Notes under the pieces: model-generated
Databases searched by the model: none
What the model saw: the letters and a program-made list of their open reading frames with translations, nothing else
Told to the model about the DNA's origin: nothing
Made by a program: the position numbers and the translations under genes
Shown: piece after piece, positions 1 to 8,818 of the stretch
How the letters are laid out: each line of letters starts with the position of its first letter
Position numbering within the stretch: the first letter of the stretch is position 1
Origin: Paracoccaceae bacterium
GTDB taxonomy: Bacteria > Pseudomonadota > Alphaproteobacteria > Rhodobacterales > Rhodobacteraceae
NCBI GenBank assembly: GCA_011620265.1
Contig: WOZM01000222.1
Location: 1 to 35,276, forward strand
Reading direction: 5' to 3'
DNA: 35,276 nt

Positions 1-50
1 CAGAAAAAGAACAGGCTCTACTTACGAGTGGCCCTCAAAAAGGGGGCAGG

Positions 51-905
51 TCAGCTGAGCAGGAAGTAGGGCGAGACACGAATCGGCCGGTCGAGGCGCA
101 GCGTCACGAACCCGGCGCTGACCGGCGCACTGACCAGAAGCTGCACGACCTCTTCCGAAACCGGGGCGATCGCGTCCGTCCGCGACAGATAGGCGATCAT
201 CAGGAGCAGCGAGGAGCTGTTGACGATATTGCCGGGCGCGCTGAGCCCCGCCGATCCGAACGCATTGTTCATCGCCTCGCGGATCGGCGCGCCACTTTCC
301 TGCATCACCCATTCGTAGCCGGCGAGGGCCGACAGCGCGACCGACGGCGCGGCGCGCAGCGGATGGTCGCGCCGGACCAGCAGCGACACCTTCTCGTCCC
401 GCACCGGCTCGACATCGAAGTCGCGGCTGTCGAATTCCGGCAGGAACCGCGCCAGCGCGAAATCGAGCCGGCCCGAGGCGAGGTCGCGCAGAAGCTGGCG
501 CGACGGGGCGACATCGACGGTGATGTCGGCCCCGGACGCGTTCGCCTTGATGCTCTGGATCGCGGGAACCAGATAGCCGACCGCCGGGCCGGTGACCGCG
601 CCGACATGGACCGAACCGCCGCGCCCGGCGCGCAGGATCGCCACCTCGTGTCCGAGATCGCGCATCTCGCGCAGCATCGCCCGCGCCCGCTTGGCGACCG
701 CCAGACCCACCGCCGTCGGCTCCATCCCCTTCGGATGCCGGAGAAAGAGCGCCGCACCGACTGCCCGTTCGATCTGCGCCAGCATTCGCGACGCCGCCGG
801 TTGGGTCACCGCGATCTCGGCCGCGGCAAGCTGAAGCTGGCCGTGCTCGGCAATCTCGGCCACCAGCCGCAACTGGGCGGGCTTGAGACTCAGTTCGGCC
901 TGCAT
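51..905 (-). CDS. LysR-family regulator, GbpR-like (probable sugar-responsive regulator)
   Basis: This 284-residue protein has a LysR-type winged helix-turn-helix at about residues 5-65 (core AAAEIAVTQPAASRMLAQIE) and a periplasmic-binding-like effector domain from about residue 90. It lies divergent from a chvE remnant. That is the arrangement of Agrobacterium GbpR, which controls chvE-gguABC in response to arabinose or galactose, so the same role is inferred. The ATG at 905-903 leaves a 152-base shared promoter region. The protein ends at PYFLLS. From my memory of the family, relatives continue for roughly 20 residues past this point, so the C-terminal tail may be lost. That would fit the damage in the neighbouring genes, but it has not been tested by alignment. 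The LysR assignment is firm; the effector is inferred from context. Confidence 0.85.
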   Translation of the reverse strand: MQAELSLKPAQLRLVAEIAEHGQLQLAAAEIAVTQPAASRMLAQIERAVGAALFLRHPKGMEPTAVGLAVAKRARAMLREMRDLGHEVAILRAGRGGSVHVGAVTGPAVGYLVPAIQSIKANASGADITVDVAPSRQLLRDLASGRLDFALARFLPEFDSRDFDVEPVRDEKVSLLVRRDHPLRAAPSVALSALAGYEWVMQESGAPIREAMNNAFGSAGLSAPGNIVNSSSLLLMIAYLSRTDAIAPVSEEVVQLLVSAPVSAGFVTLRLDRPIRVSPYFLLS

Positions 906-908
906 TGC

Positions 909-924
909 ATACCACTTTCGCTAT
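909..924. promoter_or_regulatory. Candidate LysR-type half-palindrome upstream of the regulator
   Basis: The sequence ATACCACTTTCGCTAT has ATA and TAT ends 10 bases apart. It begins only four bases upstream of the regulator's ATG. LysR proteins often bind such imperfect palindromes between divergent genes. The spacing does not fit the classical T-N11-A box exactly, so this is only a candidate autoregulatory site. An AT-rich tract follows at about 938-950. Confidence 0.25.
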
Positions 925-984
925 CCCAATCAGCCTCAATGTAATTTTTTGCGGATATGTCGGCGCAATCTAGAAATCCCCCAC

Positions 985-997
985 AGTCGAATCGACT
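985..997. promoter_or_regulatory. 13-base perfect palindrome in the regulator/chvE intergenic region
   Basis: AGTCGAATCGACT is a perfect inverted repeat (AGTCGA, one central A, TCGACT). It lies 60 bases upstream of the chvE start and 80 bases from the LysR start. It could be an operator for the divergent regulator or a small hairpin in the chvE leader. The palindrome is seen directly; its role is inferred. Confidence 0.35.
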
Positions 998-1057
998 TGC
1001 CAACAGGAGGAGCGGGGCCTGACCAAACATGGCGAGCCCCCAACGAGGAAGAGAGCC

Positions 1058-1846
1058 ATGACATTCAGACCTTTCGCCATCGCGATGGCGATGTGCGCCT
1101 CGGTATTCGCCTTCGAGGCCGCCGCAGAGGGCACCGTGGGCATTTCCATGCCGACGAAATCCTCGGCCCGCTGGATCTCGGACGGAAACTCGATGGTGGA
1201 GCAATTCACCGCCGCCGGTTACGAGACCGATCTGCAATATGCCGAAGACGACATTCCGAACCAGCTTGCCCAGATCGAGAACATGATCACCAAGGGCGTC
1301 GACGTGCTGGTGATCGCCGCCGCCTCCGGCATCAAGGTCATCGCCTATGACCGGCTGATCCGCGACAGCGGCAACGTCGACTATTACGCGACCTTCGACA
1401 ACTTCAAGGTCGGCGTCCAGCAGGCGACGAGCCTCGTGAACGGCCTCAAGGAGCGCTTCGGCGGCTCGCCCGACGACAACAACGCCTATTTCTTCTAAGA
1501 CGGCGCGATGAGCGTGCTTCAGCCCTTGATCGACGCGGGCACCGTCGTCATAGGCTCGGGCCAGACGGGCATGGATACCGTGGGCACGCTGCGCTGGGAC
1601 GGTGCGGTCGCGCAGTCGCGGATGGACAACCTTCTGTCGGCCAACTACACCGACAAGCCGGTGCACGGCGTCCTCAGCCCCTATGACGGACTTTCCATCG
1701 GCATCCTGTCGTCGCTGAAGGGCGTCGGCTACGGTTCGGGCGATCTCAAGATGCCGATCGTCTCGGGCCAGGACGCAGAAGTGCCGTCGGTGAAGTCGAT
1801 CCTTGCCGGCGAGCAGTATTCCACCGTCTTCAAGGACACCCGCGAG
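1058..1846 (+). pseudogene. chvE: chvE remnant: periplasmic sugar-binding protein, stop-interrupted and 3'-truncated
   Basis: ChvE binds monosaccharides such as arabinose, galactose and glucose in the periplasm for the GguAB transporter. The ATG at 1058 has a GAGGAAGAG ribosome site upstream, and a signal peptide ends near AFEAAA. Matching stretches include [53 protein letters not shown] and [14 protein letters not shown]. Compared with Agrobacterium ChvE as I recall it, about 14 residues are missing near 1318-1332 and about 10 near 1441-1462, both in frame. A TAA at 1496-1498 falls where family members have Tyr (FFYDGAMSV); the reading resumes in the same frame with DGAMSV. The last 80 or so residues are gone: at 1844-1847 the text passes directly into the middle of an ABC ATPase. 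A translation restart at ATG 1508 would give a fusion without a signal peptide. No functional binding protein is expected. Confidence 0.88.
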
Positions 1847-3285
1847 ATCCACGCGCTCCTGGGCGAAAACGGCGCCGGCAAATCGACGCTGATGAAGGTC
1901 CTCTCGGGGGTCTATCCCGCCGGCAGCTACGAGGGCGAGATCCTCTTCGACGGAAGGCCCGCCGCCTTTTCCGGCATCGCCGACAGCGAGGCGAAGGGCA
2001 TCATCATCATCCACCAGGAACTGGCGCTGGTGCCGCTCCTGTCGATCGCCGAGAACCTCTTTCTCGGCAACGAGCGCGCGAAAGGCGGCGTCATCGACTG
2101 GCGCGACACGTTCCGGCGCGCGGAAGGCCTCCTGAAGAAGGTCGGCCTTGCCGAAACGCCCGCGACGCTCGTCGACAGCCTCGGGGTGGGCAAGCAGCAG
2201 CTCGTGGAGATCGCGAAGGCGCTCTCCAAGGACGTGCGGCTCCTGATCCTCGACGAGCCGACCGCCGCCCTCTCCGAGGCCGACAGCCAGGCGCTGCTCG
2301 ACCTGCTTCTCGACCTGAAGGCGCAAGGCGTGACCTCGATCATCATCAGCCACAAGCTGAACGAGGTGCGCCGCGTCGCCGACACGGTGACGGTGATCCG
2401 CGACGGCGCCACCGTCTCGACCATGGACGCGCGGACCGAGGACATCACCGAGGGCCGCATCGTCCGCGACATGGTCGGCCGCGACATGGCGCATCGCTAT
2501 CCGGAACGCGACCGCCGCGCCGGCGAGGTGATCCTGGAACTCCGTGACTGGAACGTCTGGCATCCGGAGCATTCCGGCCGGCAGGTGATCAAGGCCGCGA
2601 ACCTGACCGTGCGCAAGGGAGAGGTCGTGGGCATCGCCGGGCTGATGGGATCGGGCCGCACCGAACTGGCGATGAGCCTTTTCGGCCGGAGCTATGGTCG
2701 CCACATCTCCGGCGAGGTCAGCATCAACGGCCGCCCGGCCGATGTCTCGACCGTGCCGAAGGCGATCGCCGCAGGCCTCGCCTACGTGACCGAGGACCGC
2801 AAGTCGCTGGGCCTCATCCTCGACGAGACGATCCAGCGCAACATCACCCTGACGAATCTGCCGGCGGTGTCGTCGCGGGGCGTCATCACCGAGGCGAAGG
2901 AAACCCGGGTCGCCGAGAAGTACCGCGCCGCGATGAATATCCGCACGCCGTCGGTCTTCCAGAAGGTGATGAACCTCTCGGGCGGCAACCAGCAGAAGGT
3001 CGTCCTGTCGAAATGGCTCTTCGCCGGACCGGAGGTTCTGATCCTCGACGAGCCGACGCGCGGCATTGATGCGGCGCGAAGTTCGAGATCTACGGGATCA
3101 TCAACACGCTCAGCGCCGAAGGCAAAGGGGTGATCATGATCTCCTCGGAAATGCCGGAACTGCTGGGCATGTGCGACCGCATCTACGTGATGAACGAAGG
3201 CGCGCTTGTCGGCGAACTGACGGCCGCCGAGGCGAGCCAGGAGCGGATCATGTCGCTCATCGTGACGGATCAGGAGGGGACGGGA
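1847..3285 (+). pseudogene. gguA: gguA/mmsA remnant: sugar ABC transporter ATPase, 5'-truncated and frameshifted
   Basis: This is a tandem-domain sugar ABC ATPase of the MmsA/GguA class, the energy subunit for ChvE-dependent uptake. Roughly the first 33 residues are missing. It begins at [20 protein letters not shown] (first Walker A), in frame with the chvE remnant. The first Walker B is [15 protein letters not shown]. The second domain carries the degenerate GLMGSGRTE site usual for these transporters, then LSGGNQQKV and [12 protein letters not shown]. At about 3071 the reading shifts: GATGCGGCGCGAAG is seen where GATGTCGGCGCGAAG would keep VGAKFEIYG in frame, so one base appears lost. The C-terminal end ([20 protein letters not shown]) continues in another frame from about 3072 to about 3285. 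The frameshift removes the switch-histidine end of domain 2. The permease gene gguB that should follow is absent. Confidence 0.88.
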
Positions 3286-3333
3286 ATGGCGCGAGCGGAA
3301 CGCGGCGAAGCGGGCACGGCGGGCGGGATCGGC

Positions 3334-4200
3334 CGGGGCGAGAGCCTTGCGGACGCGGTCGCGTCCCACGGGATCGGCGCGCCGGTCGATCCGGCGGCGG
3401 CCTATGCCGAGGGGCGGATGCTGCTGCCCGTCGATCACCCCGACCCCGCGCATCTGCATCTGACCGGGACCGGCCTTACCCATCTAGGCAGTGCCGCGAC
3501 CCGCGACGCGATGCATGCCAAGGCCGATCCGGCCGAGATGACCGACAGCATGAAGATGTTCCGCATGGGTCTTGAGGGCGGCAGGCCGGCGGCGGGCAAG
3601 GTCGGGGCCGAGCCGGAATGGTTCTACAAGGGCAACGTCCATGCCGCCACGGCCCCCGGCCAACCGCTCCTCTCGCCCGGCTTCGCCAAGGATGCGGGCG
3701 AGGAGCCGGAGATCGCCGGCCTCTACCTCATCGGCCCCGACGGCACGCCCTTCCGCCTCGGCTTCGCGCTCGGCAACGAATTCTCCGATCACGTGACCGA
3801 GCGGGGCAACTACCTCTGGCTCGCGCATTCCAAGCTCCGCCCCGCCGCCTTCGGGCCGGAGCTTCTGGTCGGCGACCTGCCCGCCGATATCCGGGGCCAG
3901 AGCCGCATCCTGCGCGGCGGCAAGGCGTTGTGGCAAAAGCCGTTCCTGTCGGGCGAGGCGAACATGTCGCACAGCCTTGCCAACCTCGAGCATCACCATT
4001 TCAAATACGACATCTTCCGCCAGCCCGGCGATCTGCACGTCCACTTCTTCGGCACCGCGACGCTGTCCTTCGCCGACGGGATCAGGGCGGAGGCCGGCGA
4101 TGTGTTCGAGATCGAGGCGCCCGGCTTCGGCCTGCCCTTGCGCAACCCCCTTGCCATCGCCGTGCCGGACGCGCACGCGGTGGCCGTGCAACCCCTCTGA
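3334..4200 (+). pseudogene. gguC: gguC remnant (AraD1/FAH-superfamily), N-terminally truncated and fused to the gguA tail
   Basis: From about GESLADAV to the stop at 4198-4200 there are about 288 residues typical of GguC, a fumarylacetoacetate-hydrolase-superfamily protein also named AraD1. Recognisable stretches are [60 protein letters not shown] and [13 protein letters not shown]. GguC is usually about 330 residues; around 45 N-terminal residues are missing. The open frame runs continuously from the shifted gguA tail (ATG at 3130), so the only possible product is a GguA-tail/GguC hybrid. The joining segment at about 3285-3333 ([17 protein letters not shown]) resembles neither family. GguC-type proteins are proposed to act on 2-keto-3-deoxy sugar acids, a role I infer from context. 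The core domain looks intact, so residual activity cannot be excluded. Confidence 0.82.
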
Positions 4201-4209
4201 GGTTCTCCG

Positions 4210-5952
4210 ATGACCTTCAAACCCGCGAAATGGCCCCGGAAACTCCGCTCCCAGCAATGGTTCGGCGGCACCTCGCGCGACGCGATCTACCATCGCGGCT
4301 GGATGAAGAACCAGGGCCTGCCGCATGACCTCTTCGACGGTCGCCCGGTGATCGGCATCCTCAACACCTGGTCGGAGCTGACCCCCTGCAACGCGCATCT
4401 CAATGACCTCGCCCAGCGCGTGAAGCATGGCATCTACGAGGCCGGCGGCCTGCCGGTCGAAGTGCCGGTCTTCTCGGCCTCCGAATCCGGCTTCCGCCCG
4501 ACCGCGATGATGTTCCGCAACCTCGCCGCGATGGCGGTCGAGGAGGCGATGCGTGGCCAGCCGATGGATGGCTGCGTCCTCATGGTCGGCTGCGACAAGA
4601 CCACGCCGTCCTTGCTGATGGCTGCCGCCTCCACCGACCTGCCGTCGATCGTCGTCACCGGCGGGCCGATGCTGAACGGCTACTTCCGGGGCGAACGCGT
4701 CGGCTCCGGCACGCATCTGTGGAAGTTCTCCGAGGCGGTGAAGGCGGGCGAGATGACGGCCGGGGACTTTCTCGATGCCGAAGCCTCCATGTCCCGCTCG
4801 CCGGGGTCGTGCAACACGATGGGAACCGCTTCCACGATGGCGTCGATGGCCGAGGCGCTCGGCATGGCGCTTTCGGGCAATGCCGCGATCCCGGCGGTGG
4901 ATTCGCGCCGCCGCGTCATGGCGCAACTCACGGGCCGGCGCATCGTGCAGATGGTCAAGGACGACCTGAAGCCCTCGGACGTGCTGACGAGGCAAGCCTT
5001 CGAGAACGCTATCCGCACCAACGGCGCCATCGGCGGCTCCACCAATGCCGTCGTCCACCTTCTGGCCATCGCCGGCCGCGTCGGGGTCGACCTGACGCTC
5101 GACGACTGGGACGCCTTGGGGCGCAACGTGGCGACCATTGTCAACCTCATGCCCTCGGGAAAATACCTGATGGAGGAGTTCTTCTATGCCGGCGGCCTGC
5201 CGGTCGTGCTGAAGCGGCTCGGCGAGGCGGGGCTGCTCAACAAGAACGCGCTGACCGTCGCGGGCGAGACGATCTGGGACCAGGTCAGGGACGTCGTGAA
5301 CTACAACGAGGACGTGATCCTGCCGGTCGAAAAGGCGCTGACCCGGCAGGGCGGCATCGCGGTCCTGAAAGGCAACCTCGCGCCGAAGGGGGCGGTGCTG
5401 AAACCCTCCGCCGCGAGCCCGCACCTTCTGAAGCATCGCGGCCGCGCGGTCGTCTTCGAGGATATCGACGACTACAAGCGCCGCATCGCCGACGAGGCGC
5501 TCGACATCGACGAGACCTGCGTGATGGTCCTGAAGAACTGCGGGCCGAAGGGCTATCCCGGCATGGCCGAGGTCGGCAATATGGGTCTGCCGGCGAAGGT
5601 TCTTCGCAAGGGGATCACCGACATGGTGCGGATCTCGGACGCGCGCATGTCGGGCACCGCCTATGGCACCGTCGTCCTCCACACCTCGCCCGAAGCCGCC
5701 GCCGGCGGGCCGCTCGCCGTGGTGCGCGACGGCGACATGATCGAGCTCGACGTGCCGAACCGGCGCCTGCATCTCGACATTTCCGAGGCCGAACTGGCCG
5801 CGCGGCTCGCCGCCTGGACGCCGCCGCAGGACAAGCCCGCGTCGGGCTACGCCTGGCTGCACCAGACCCATGTCGAGGGGGCCGATACCGGCGCCGATCT
5901 CGACTTCCTGAAAGGCTGCCGCGGCGCACCGGTCGGCAAGGAGTCGCACTGA
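4210..5952 (+). CDS. L-arabinonate / D-galactonate-type dehydratase (IlvD/Edd family)
   Basis: The product is 580 residues long, the length of the Rhizobium leguminosarum L-arabinonate dehydratase, and is very similar to it throughout as I recall that sequence. It removes water from L-arabinonate, D-galactonate or D-fuconate to give the 2-keto-3-deoxy acid. The three [2Fe-2S] ligands of this subclass are present: Cys60 (LTPCNAHL), Cys128 (VGCDKTTPS) and Cys201 (SCNTMGTAST). Lys130 directly after the second Cys is the expected carbamylated magnesium ligand. The C-terminal HLDISEAELAARLAAW and GADTGADLDFLKGCRG blocks are intact. The ATG follows GAGG by seven bases, nine bases after gguC stops, and the next gene overlaps the stop by one base. 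Both its neighbours on the damaged side are broken, but this gene shows no lesion. Confidence 0.93.
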   Translation: MTFKPAKWPRKLRSQQWFGGTSRDAIYHRGWMKNQGLPHDLFDGRPVIGILNTWSELTPCNAHLNDLAQRVKHGIYEAGGLPVEVPVFSASESGFRPTAMMFRNLAAMAVEEAMRGQPMDGCVLMVGCDKTTPSLLMAAASTDLPSIVVTGGPMLNGYFRGERVGSGTHLWKFSEAVKAGEMTAGDFLDAEASMSRSPGSCNTMGTASTMASMAEALGMALSGNAAIPAVDSRRRVMAQLTGRRIVQMVKDDLKPSDVLTRQAFENAIRTNGAIGGSTNAVVHLLAIAGRVGVDLTLDDWDALGRNVATIVNLMPSGKYLMEEFFYAGGLPVVLKRLGEAGLLNKNALTVAGETIWDQVRDVVNYNEDVILPVEKALTRQGGIAVLKGNLAPKGAVLKPSAASPHLLKHRGRAVVFEDIDDYKRRIADEALDIDETCVMVLKNCGPKGYPGMAEVGNMGLPAKVLRKGITDMVRISDARMSGTAYGTVVLHTSPEAAAGGPLAVVRDGDMIELDVPNRRLHLDISEAELAARLAAWTPPQDKPASGYAWLHQTHVEGADTGADLDFLKGCRGAPVGKESH

Positions 5953-6887
5953 TGAAGATCGCCCTCGTCGGCATCGGCAAGATCGCCCGCGACCAGCATG
6001 TCCCCGCCATCGCCTCCTCGCGCGATTGGGAACTCGCGGCCGCCGTCTCGCGCCACGGCGGAGTGGAGGGGGTGGAGACCTTCCCCGACCTCGCCACGAT
6101 GCTGGCCGAGCGACCCGGGATCCAGGTCGTCTCGCTCTGCCTGCCGCCGGTGCCGCGCTTCGCCCATGCGGCGGCGGCCTTGCGCGCGGGCCGGCACGTG
6201 ATGCTGGAAAAGCCGCCCGGCGCGACGCTCTCTGAATGCCACGCACTGGCGGCGATGGCCCGCGACATGGGCCTCACGCTCTACGCCACCTGGCATTCGC
6301 GCGAAGCGGCGCAGGTCGCCCCGGCGAAGGCCTGGCTCGAGGGCAAGACCATCCGCCGCGTGACCGTCACCTGGAAGGAGGATGTCCGGCGCTGGCATCC
6401 CGGCCAGGACTGGATCTGGCGGCCGGGCGGGCTCGGCGTCTTCGATCCGGGCATCAACGCGCTCTCGATCCTGACCGAGATCCTGCCGGAGCCGATCCAC
6501 CTCACCCGTGCCCGGCTGACCTGTCCGGCCAACCGCCAGACCCCGATCGCCGCCGATCTCGAATTCGCCCATCCCGGCGGCGCCGAGGTCTCCGCTGCCT
6601 TCGACTGGCGGCAGGAGGGCAACCAGATCTGGACCATCGAGGTCGCGACCGATACCGGCGCGCTGCTTCTCGCCGATGGCGGCGCGCGGCTTGCGCTCGA
6701 CGGCAAGGAGCAGCCGGCGCCGGCCGGGGAAGGCGTGCCACTTGGCGGCGAATATCCCCGGCTCTATGCGAAGATGGCGGCTCTCGTCGCGCGGGCCGGC
6801 ATCGACATGGACCTTGCGCCGATGACACATGTGGCCGATGCCTTTACACTCGGCGAACGCATCGTCACCACCCCCTTCCACGACTGA
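5952..6887 (+). CDS. D-galactose / L-arabinose 1-dehydrogenase (Gfo/Idh/MocA family)
   Basis: This 311-residue NAD(P)-dependent enzyme oxidises the anomeric carbon of D-galactose or L-arabinose to the lactone, the first step of the non-phosphorylating pathway. An N-terminal Rossmann motif (LVGIGKIARDQHVPAI) is followed by EKPP at residues 86-89. The signature WKEDVRRWHPGQDWIW-RPGG and VFDPGINALS is nearly the same as in the Pseudomonas galactose 1-dehydrogenase and Azospirillum L-arabinose dehydrogenase. The start codon overlaps the dehydratase stop by one base (TGATG), so the two are translationally coupled. Full length and no lesion. Its product would go to the lactonase encoded at 9423. 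Galactose versus arabinose preference cannot be read from the sequence; homologues take both. Confidence 0.9.
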   Translation: MKIALVGIGKIARDQHVPAIASSRDWELAAAVSRHGGVEGVETFPDLATMLAERPGIQVVSLCLPPVPRFAHAAAALRAGRHVMLEKPPGATLSECHALAAMARDMGLTLYATWHSREAAQVAPAKAWLEGKTIRRVTVTWKEDVRRWHPGQDWIWRPGGLGVFDPGINALSILTEILPEPIHLTRARLTCPANRQTPIAADLEFAHPGGAEVSAAFDWRQEGNQIWTIEVATDTGALLLADGGARLALDGKEQPAPAGEGVPLGGEYPRLYAKMAALVARAGIDMDLAPMTHVADAFTLGERIVTTPFHD

Positions 6888-6902
6888 ACGGACCCGGATT
6901 CC

Positions 6903-7898
6903 ATGCCAGACAAGACCGACCTCGCCCTTCGTGGCCAGCACCTGATCGCGGGCACCCGGACCGGGGGGACGGAGACCTTCGTCCCCGCCCACGGCCCGGC
7001 CCGCGACTTCGCCGTCGGCACGCCGGCGCTCGTCGGGCAGGCCTGCGCTGCGGCCGAGGAGGCGTTCTGGTCCTATGGCTACGCGACCCGCGCCGAGCGT
7101 GCCGCCTTCCTCGACACCATCGCCGACGAGATCGAGGCGCGGCCCGACCCGATCCCCTTCTTCGGCGAGTTGGGCAGCGTCAACCCGATGTTCCTCCTGC
7201 CCGGGGCTGTTCGGGCGCGCGGGGCGGAGATCGCCGGGGGCTGGGCCGGATCGCTGACGATGGGGGCCGGGCAGTTCTGCACCAATCCCGGCATCGCCAT
7301 CCTGATCGACGGCCCCGACGCCGATGCCTTCACCGACGCCGCGACCGAGGCGCTGAAACCGGTCGGCGCGCAGGTCATGCCGACCGGCGGCATTGCCGTC
7401 GCCTACCGTGCCGGTCGCGACCGGGTGGCCGGAACGAGGGGCGTGCGGGAGGTGCTGGCCTCGATGTGCGACCGTCGCGATGCCACCCCCTATCTCTTCG
7501 CGACGACGGGTCGCGAGTGGCTCGCCAACCACGCGCTCGGCGCAGAGGTCTTCGGCCCCCCCGGCCTCATCGTGCGCGTCGCGGACGCGGCCGAGATGGA
7601 GGCCGTCGCCCGCAGCCTTCGGGGCCAGCTGACCTGCACGCTTCACCTCGACGCGGGCGACACGGCGCTCGGGCAGCGGTTGATGCCGATCCTTGAACGC
7701 AAGGCGGGGCGGGTGCCCGCCCACGGCTTCCCGACCGGGGTCGAGGTCCGTGACGCGATGGTGCATGGCGGCCCCTACCCCGCCTCGACCAATTTCGGCG
7801 CGACATCGGTCGGCACGCTGCCGATCCGGCGGTTCCTGCGCCCGGTCTCGTACCAGAACCTGCCGGGGGCGCTCCTGCCCGAGGATCTGCGCGGGTGA
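6903..7898 (+). pseudogene. Gutted alpha-ketoglutarate-semialdehyde-type aldehyde dehydrogenase (internal in-frame deletion)
   Basis: The 331-residue open frame starts and ends like an alpha-ketoglutarate semialdehyde dehydrogenase, which is normally about 500 residues. N-terminal matches are LIAG, PAHGPARDFAVGTPALV and AEEAFWSYG. C-terminal matches are EVFGPPGLIVRV and MVHGGPYPASTNFGATSVGT. Between residues 80 and 81 (about nucleotide 7143) the text jumps from DEIEAR directly to PIPFFGELGSVNP. About 165 residues that carry most of the NAD-binding fold are missing, including the GFTGS glycine motif. The catalytic Glu89 (FGELGS) and Cys126 (GAGQFCTNPG) remain, so the frame is open but the cofactor site is gone. 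The TGA overlaps the next gene's GTG by four bases, so the frame may be kept for coupling. I call it non-functional as a dehydrogenase; a reading error is less likely because the frame is preserved. Confidence 0.85.
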
Positions 7899-8818
7899 GC
7901 GAAGCGATGCCCCGCCCCGACTGGATCGCCGCCGACTGGGGCACCAGCAGGCTCCGCGTCTGGGCGATGGCGCCGGACGGCACCCCGCTTGCCGGGGCGC
8001 GATCGGACGATGGCATGGCGCGGCTCGCCCCCGAGGCGTTCGAGCCGGCCCTTCTGGGCCTCGTCTCGCCCTGGCTTGCCGGGCCTGCGACGATTCCGGT
8101 GGTGATCTCGGGCATGGCCGGCGCCCGGCAGGGCTGGCGCGAGGCGCCTTACCGGCCGGTGCCTTGCACCCCTCTCGGGCCGGAGATGCTGACGTTCGAC
8201 GGCATCGACCCGCGCCTTGCCGTCGCCATCGTCCCCGGCCTCAGCCAGGCCAGACCCGCCGACGTGATGCGCGGCGAGGAGACGCAGATCGCCGGCCTCC
8301 TCGCCGCCGCCCCGGGCTTCGACGGCATCGCCTGCCTGCCCGGCACCCATACCAAATGGGCGCAGATCAGCGCCGACGAGGTCGTCGGCTTCCAGACCTG
8401 CATGACGGGCGAGTTGTTCGCGCTGCTCAGCGGCCAGTCGGTTCTGCGCCATTCGGTCGGGGCCACCGGCTGGAACGCCGCGGGCTTCGCCGAGGCGGTG
8501 GACGACGCCATCGGATCGCCCCAGAAGATCGCCGCGCGGCTCTTCGGACTCCGGGCCGAGGCGCTGCTCTCCGGCCTTGCGCCGGATGTGGCGCGGGCGC
8601 GGCTCTCGGGGCTTCTCATCGGGCTCGATCTTGCGGCGAGCCGGCCCTACTGGCTTGGCCAGGAGATCGTGCTGATCGGCGAGGGTCGGCTGGCCGGCCA
8701 CTACGCCGAAGCCCTCGCGGCGCAGGGGGCTGCGGTGCGCGAGGCCGATGCCACCGAAATCACGCTCGCCGGCCTGCGCGCCGCGCGGGCGCTCCTTGCA
8801 AGGAAGGGCTGGCCATGA
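7895..8818 (+). CDS. dgoK: 2-dehydro-3-deoxygalactonokinase (DgoK)
   Basis: DgoK phosphorylates 2-keto-3-deoxy-D-galactonate with ATP to give KDPGal, in the cytoplasm, in the De Ley-Doudoroff pathway. The 307-residue protein has the family's N-terminal phosphate loop IAADWGTSRLRVW, the ISGMAGARQGW block, RGEETQIAG, LPGTHTKWAQI and FQTCMTGELFALL, and a C-terminal half (LLIGLDLAASR, IVLIGEGRLAGHYAEAL) of normal length. It starts with GTG at 7895 inside GTGA, overlapping the aldehyde dehydrogenase stop by four bases, and ends with a four-base ATGA overlap with dgoA. It looks intact. Together with the dehydratase and dgoA it gives a complete galactonate branch. Confidence 0.92.
   Translation: MSEAMPRPDWIAADWGTSRLRVWAMAPDGTPLAGARSDDGMARLAPEAFEPALLGLVSPWLAGPATIPVVISGMAGARQGWREAPYRPVPCTPLGPEMLTFDGIDPRLAVAIVPGLSQARPADVMRGEETQIAGLLAAAPGFDGIACLPGTHTKWAQISADEVVGFQTCMTGELFALLSGQSVLRHSVGATGWNAAGFAEAVDDAIGSPQKIAARLFGLRAEALLSGLAPDVARARLSGLLIGLDLAASRPYWLGQEIVLIGEGRLAGHYAEALAAQGAAVREADATEITLAGLRAARALLARKGWP

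Noticed and set aside
1-50. Terminator-like GCCCTCAAAAAGGGGGC at 31-47 after the LysR gene
   Set aside because: The stem is short and imperfect and only 50 bases are visible, so neither a terminator nor an adjoining gene can be called.
890-2704. A long open frame on the minus strand opposite chvE-gguA
   Set aside because: It is antisense to recognisable transporter remnants. Its composition (His, Arg, Asp and Val-rich without motifs) is what high-GC DNA gives in antisense frames.
1508-3133. The chvE-gguA fusion read as a novel binding-protein/ATPase hybrid gene
   Set aside because: It would put a periplasmic sugar-binding fragment without a signal peptide onto a cytoplasmic ATPase, lacks essential parts of both, and ends in a frameshift. 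Gene decay explains it better.
3484-6246. A 920-residue minus-strand open frame opposite gguC and the dehydratase
   Set aside because: No domain could be recognised. It runs across two unrelated genes with clear protein matches on the other strand and lacks a ribosome site.
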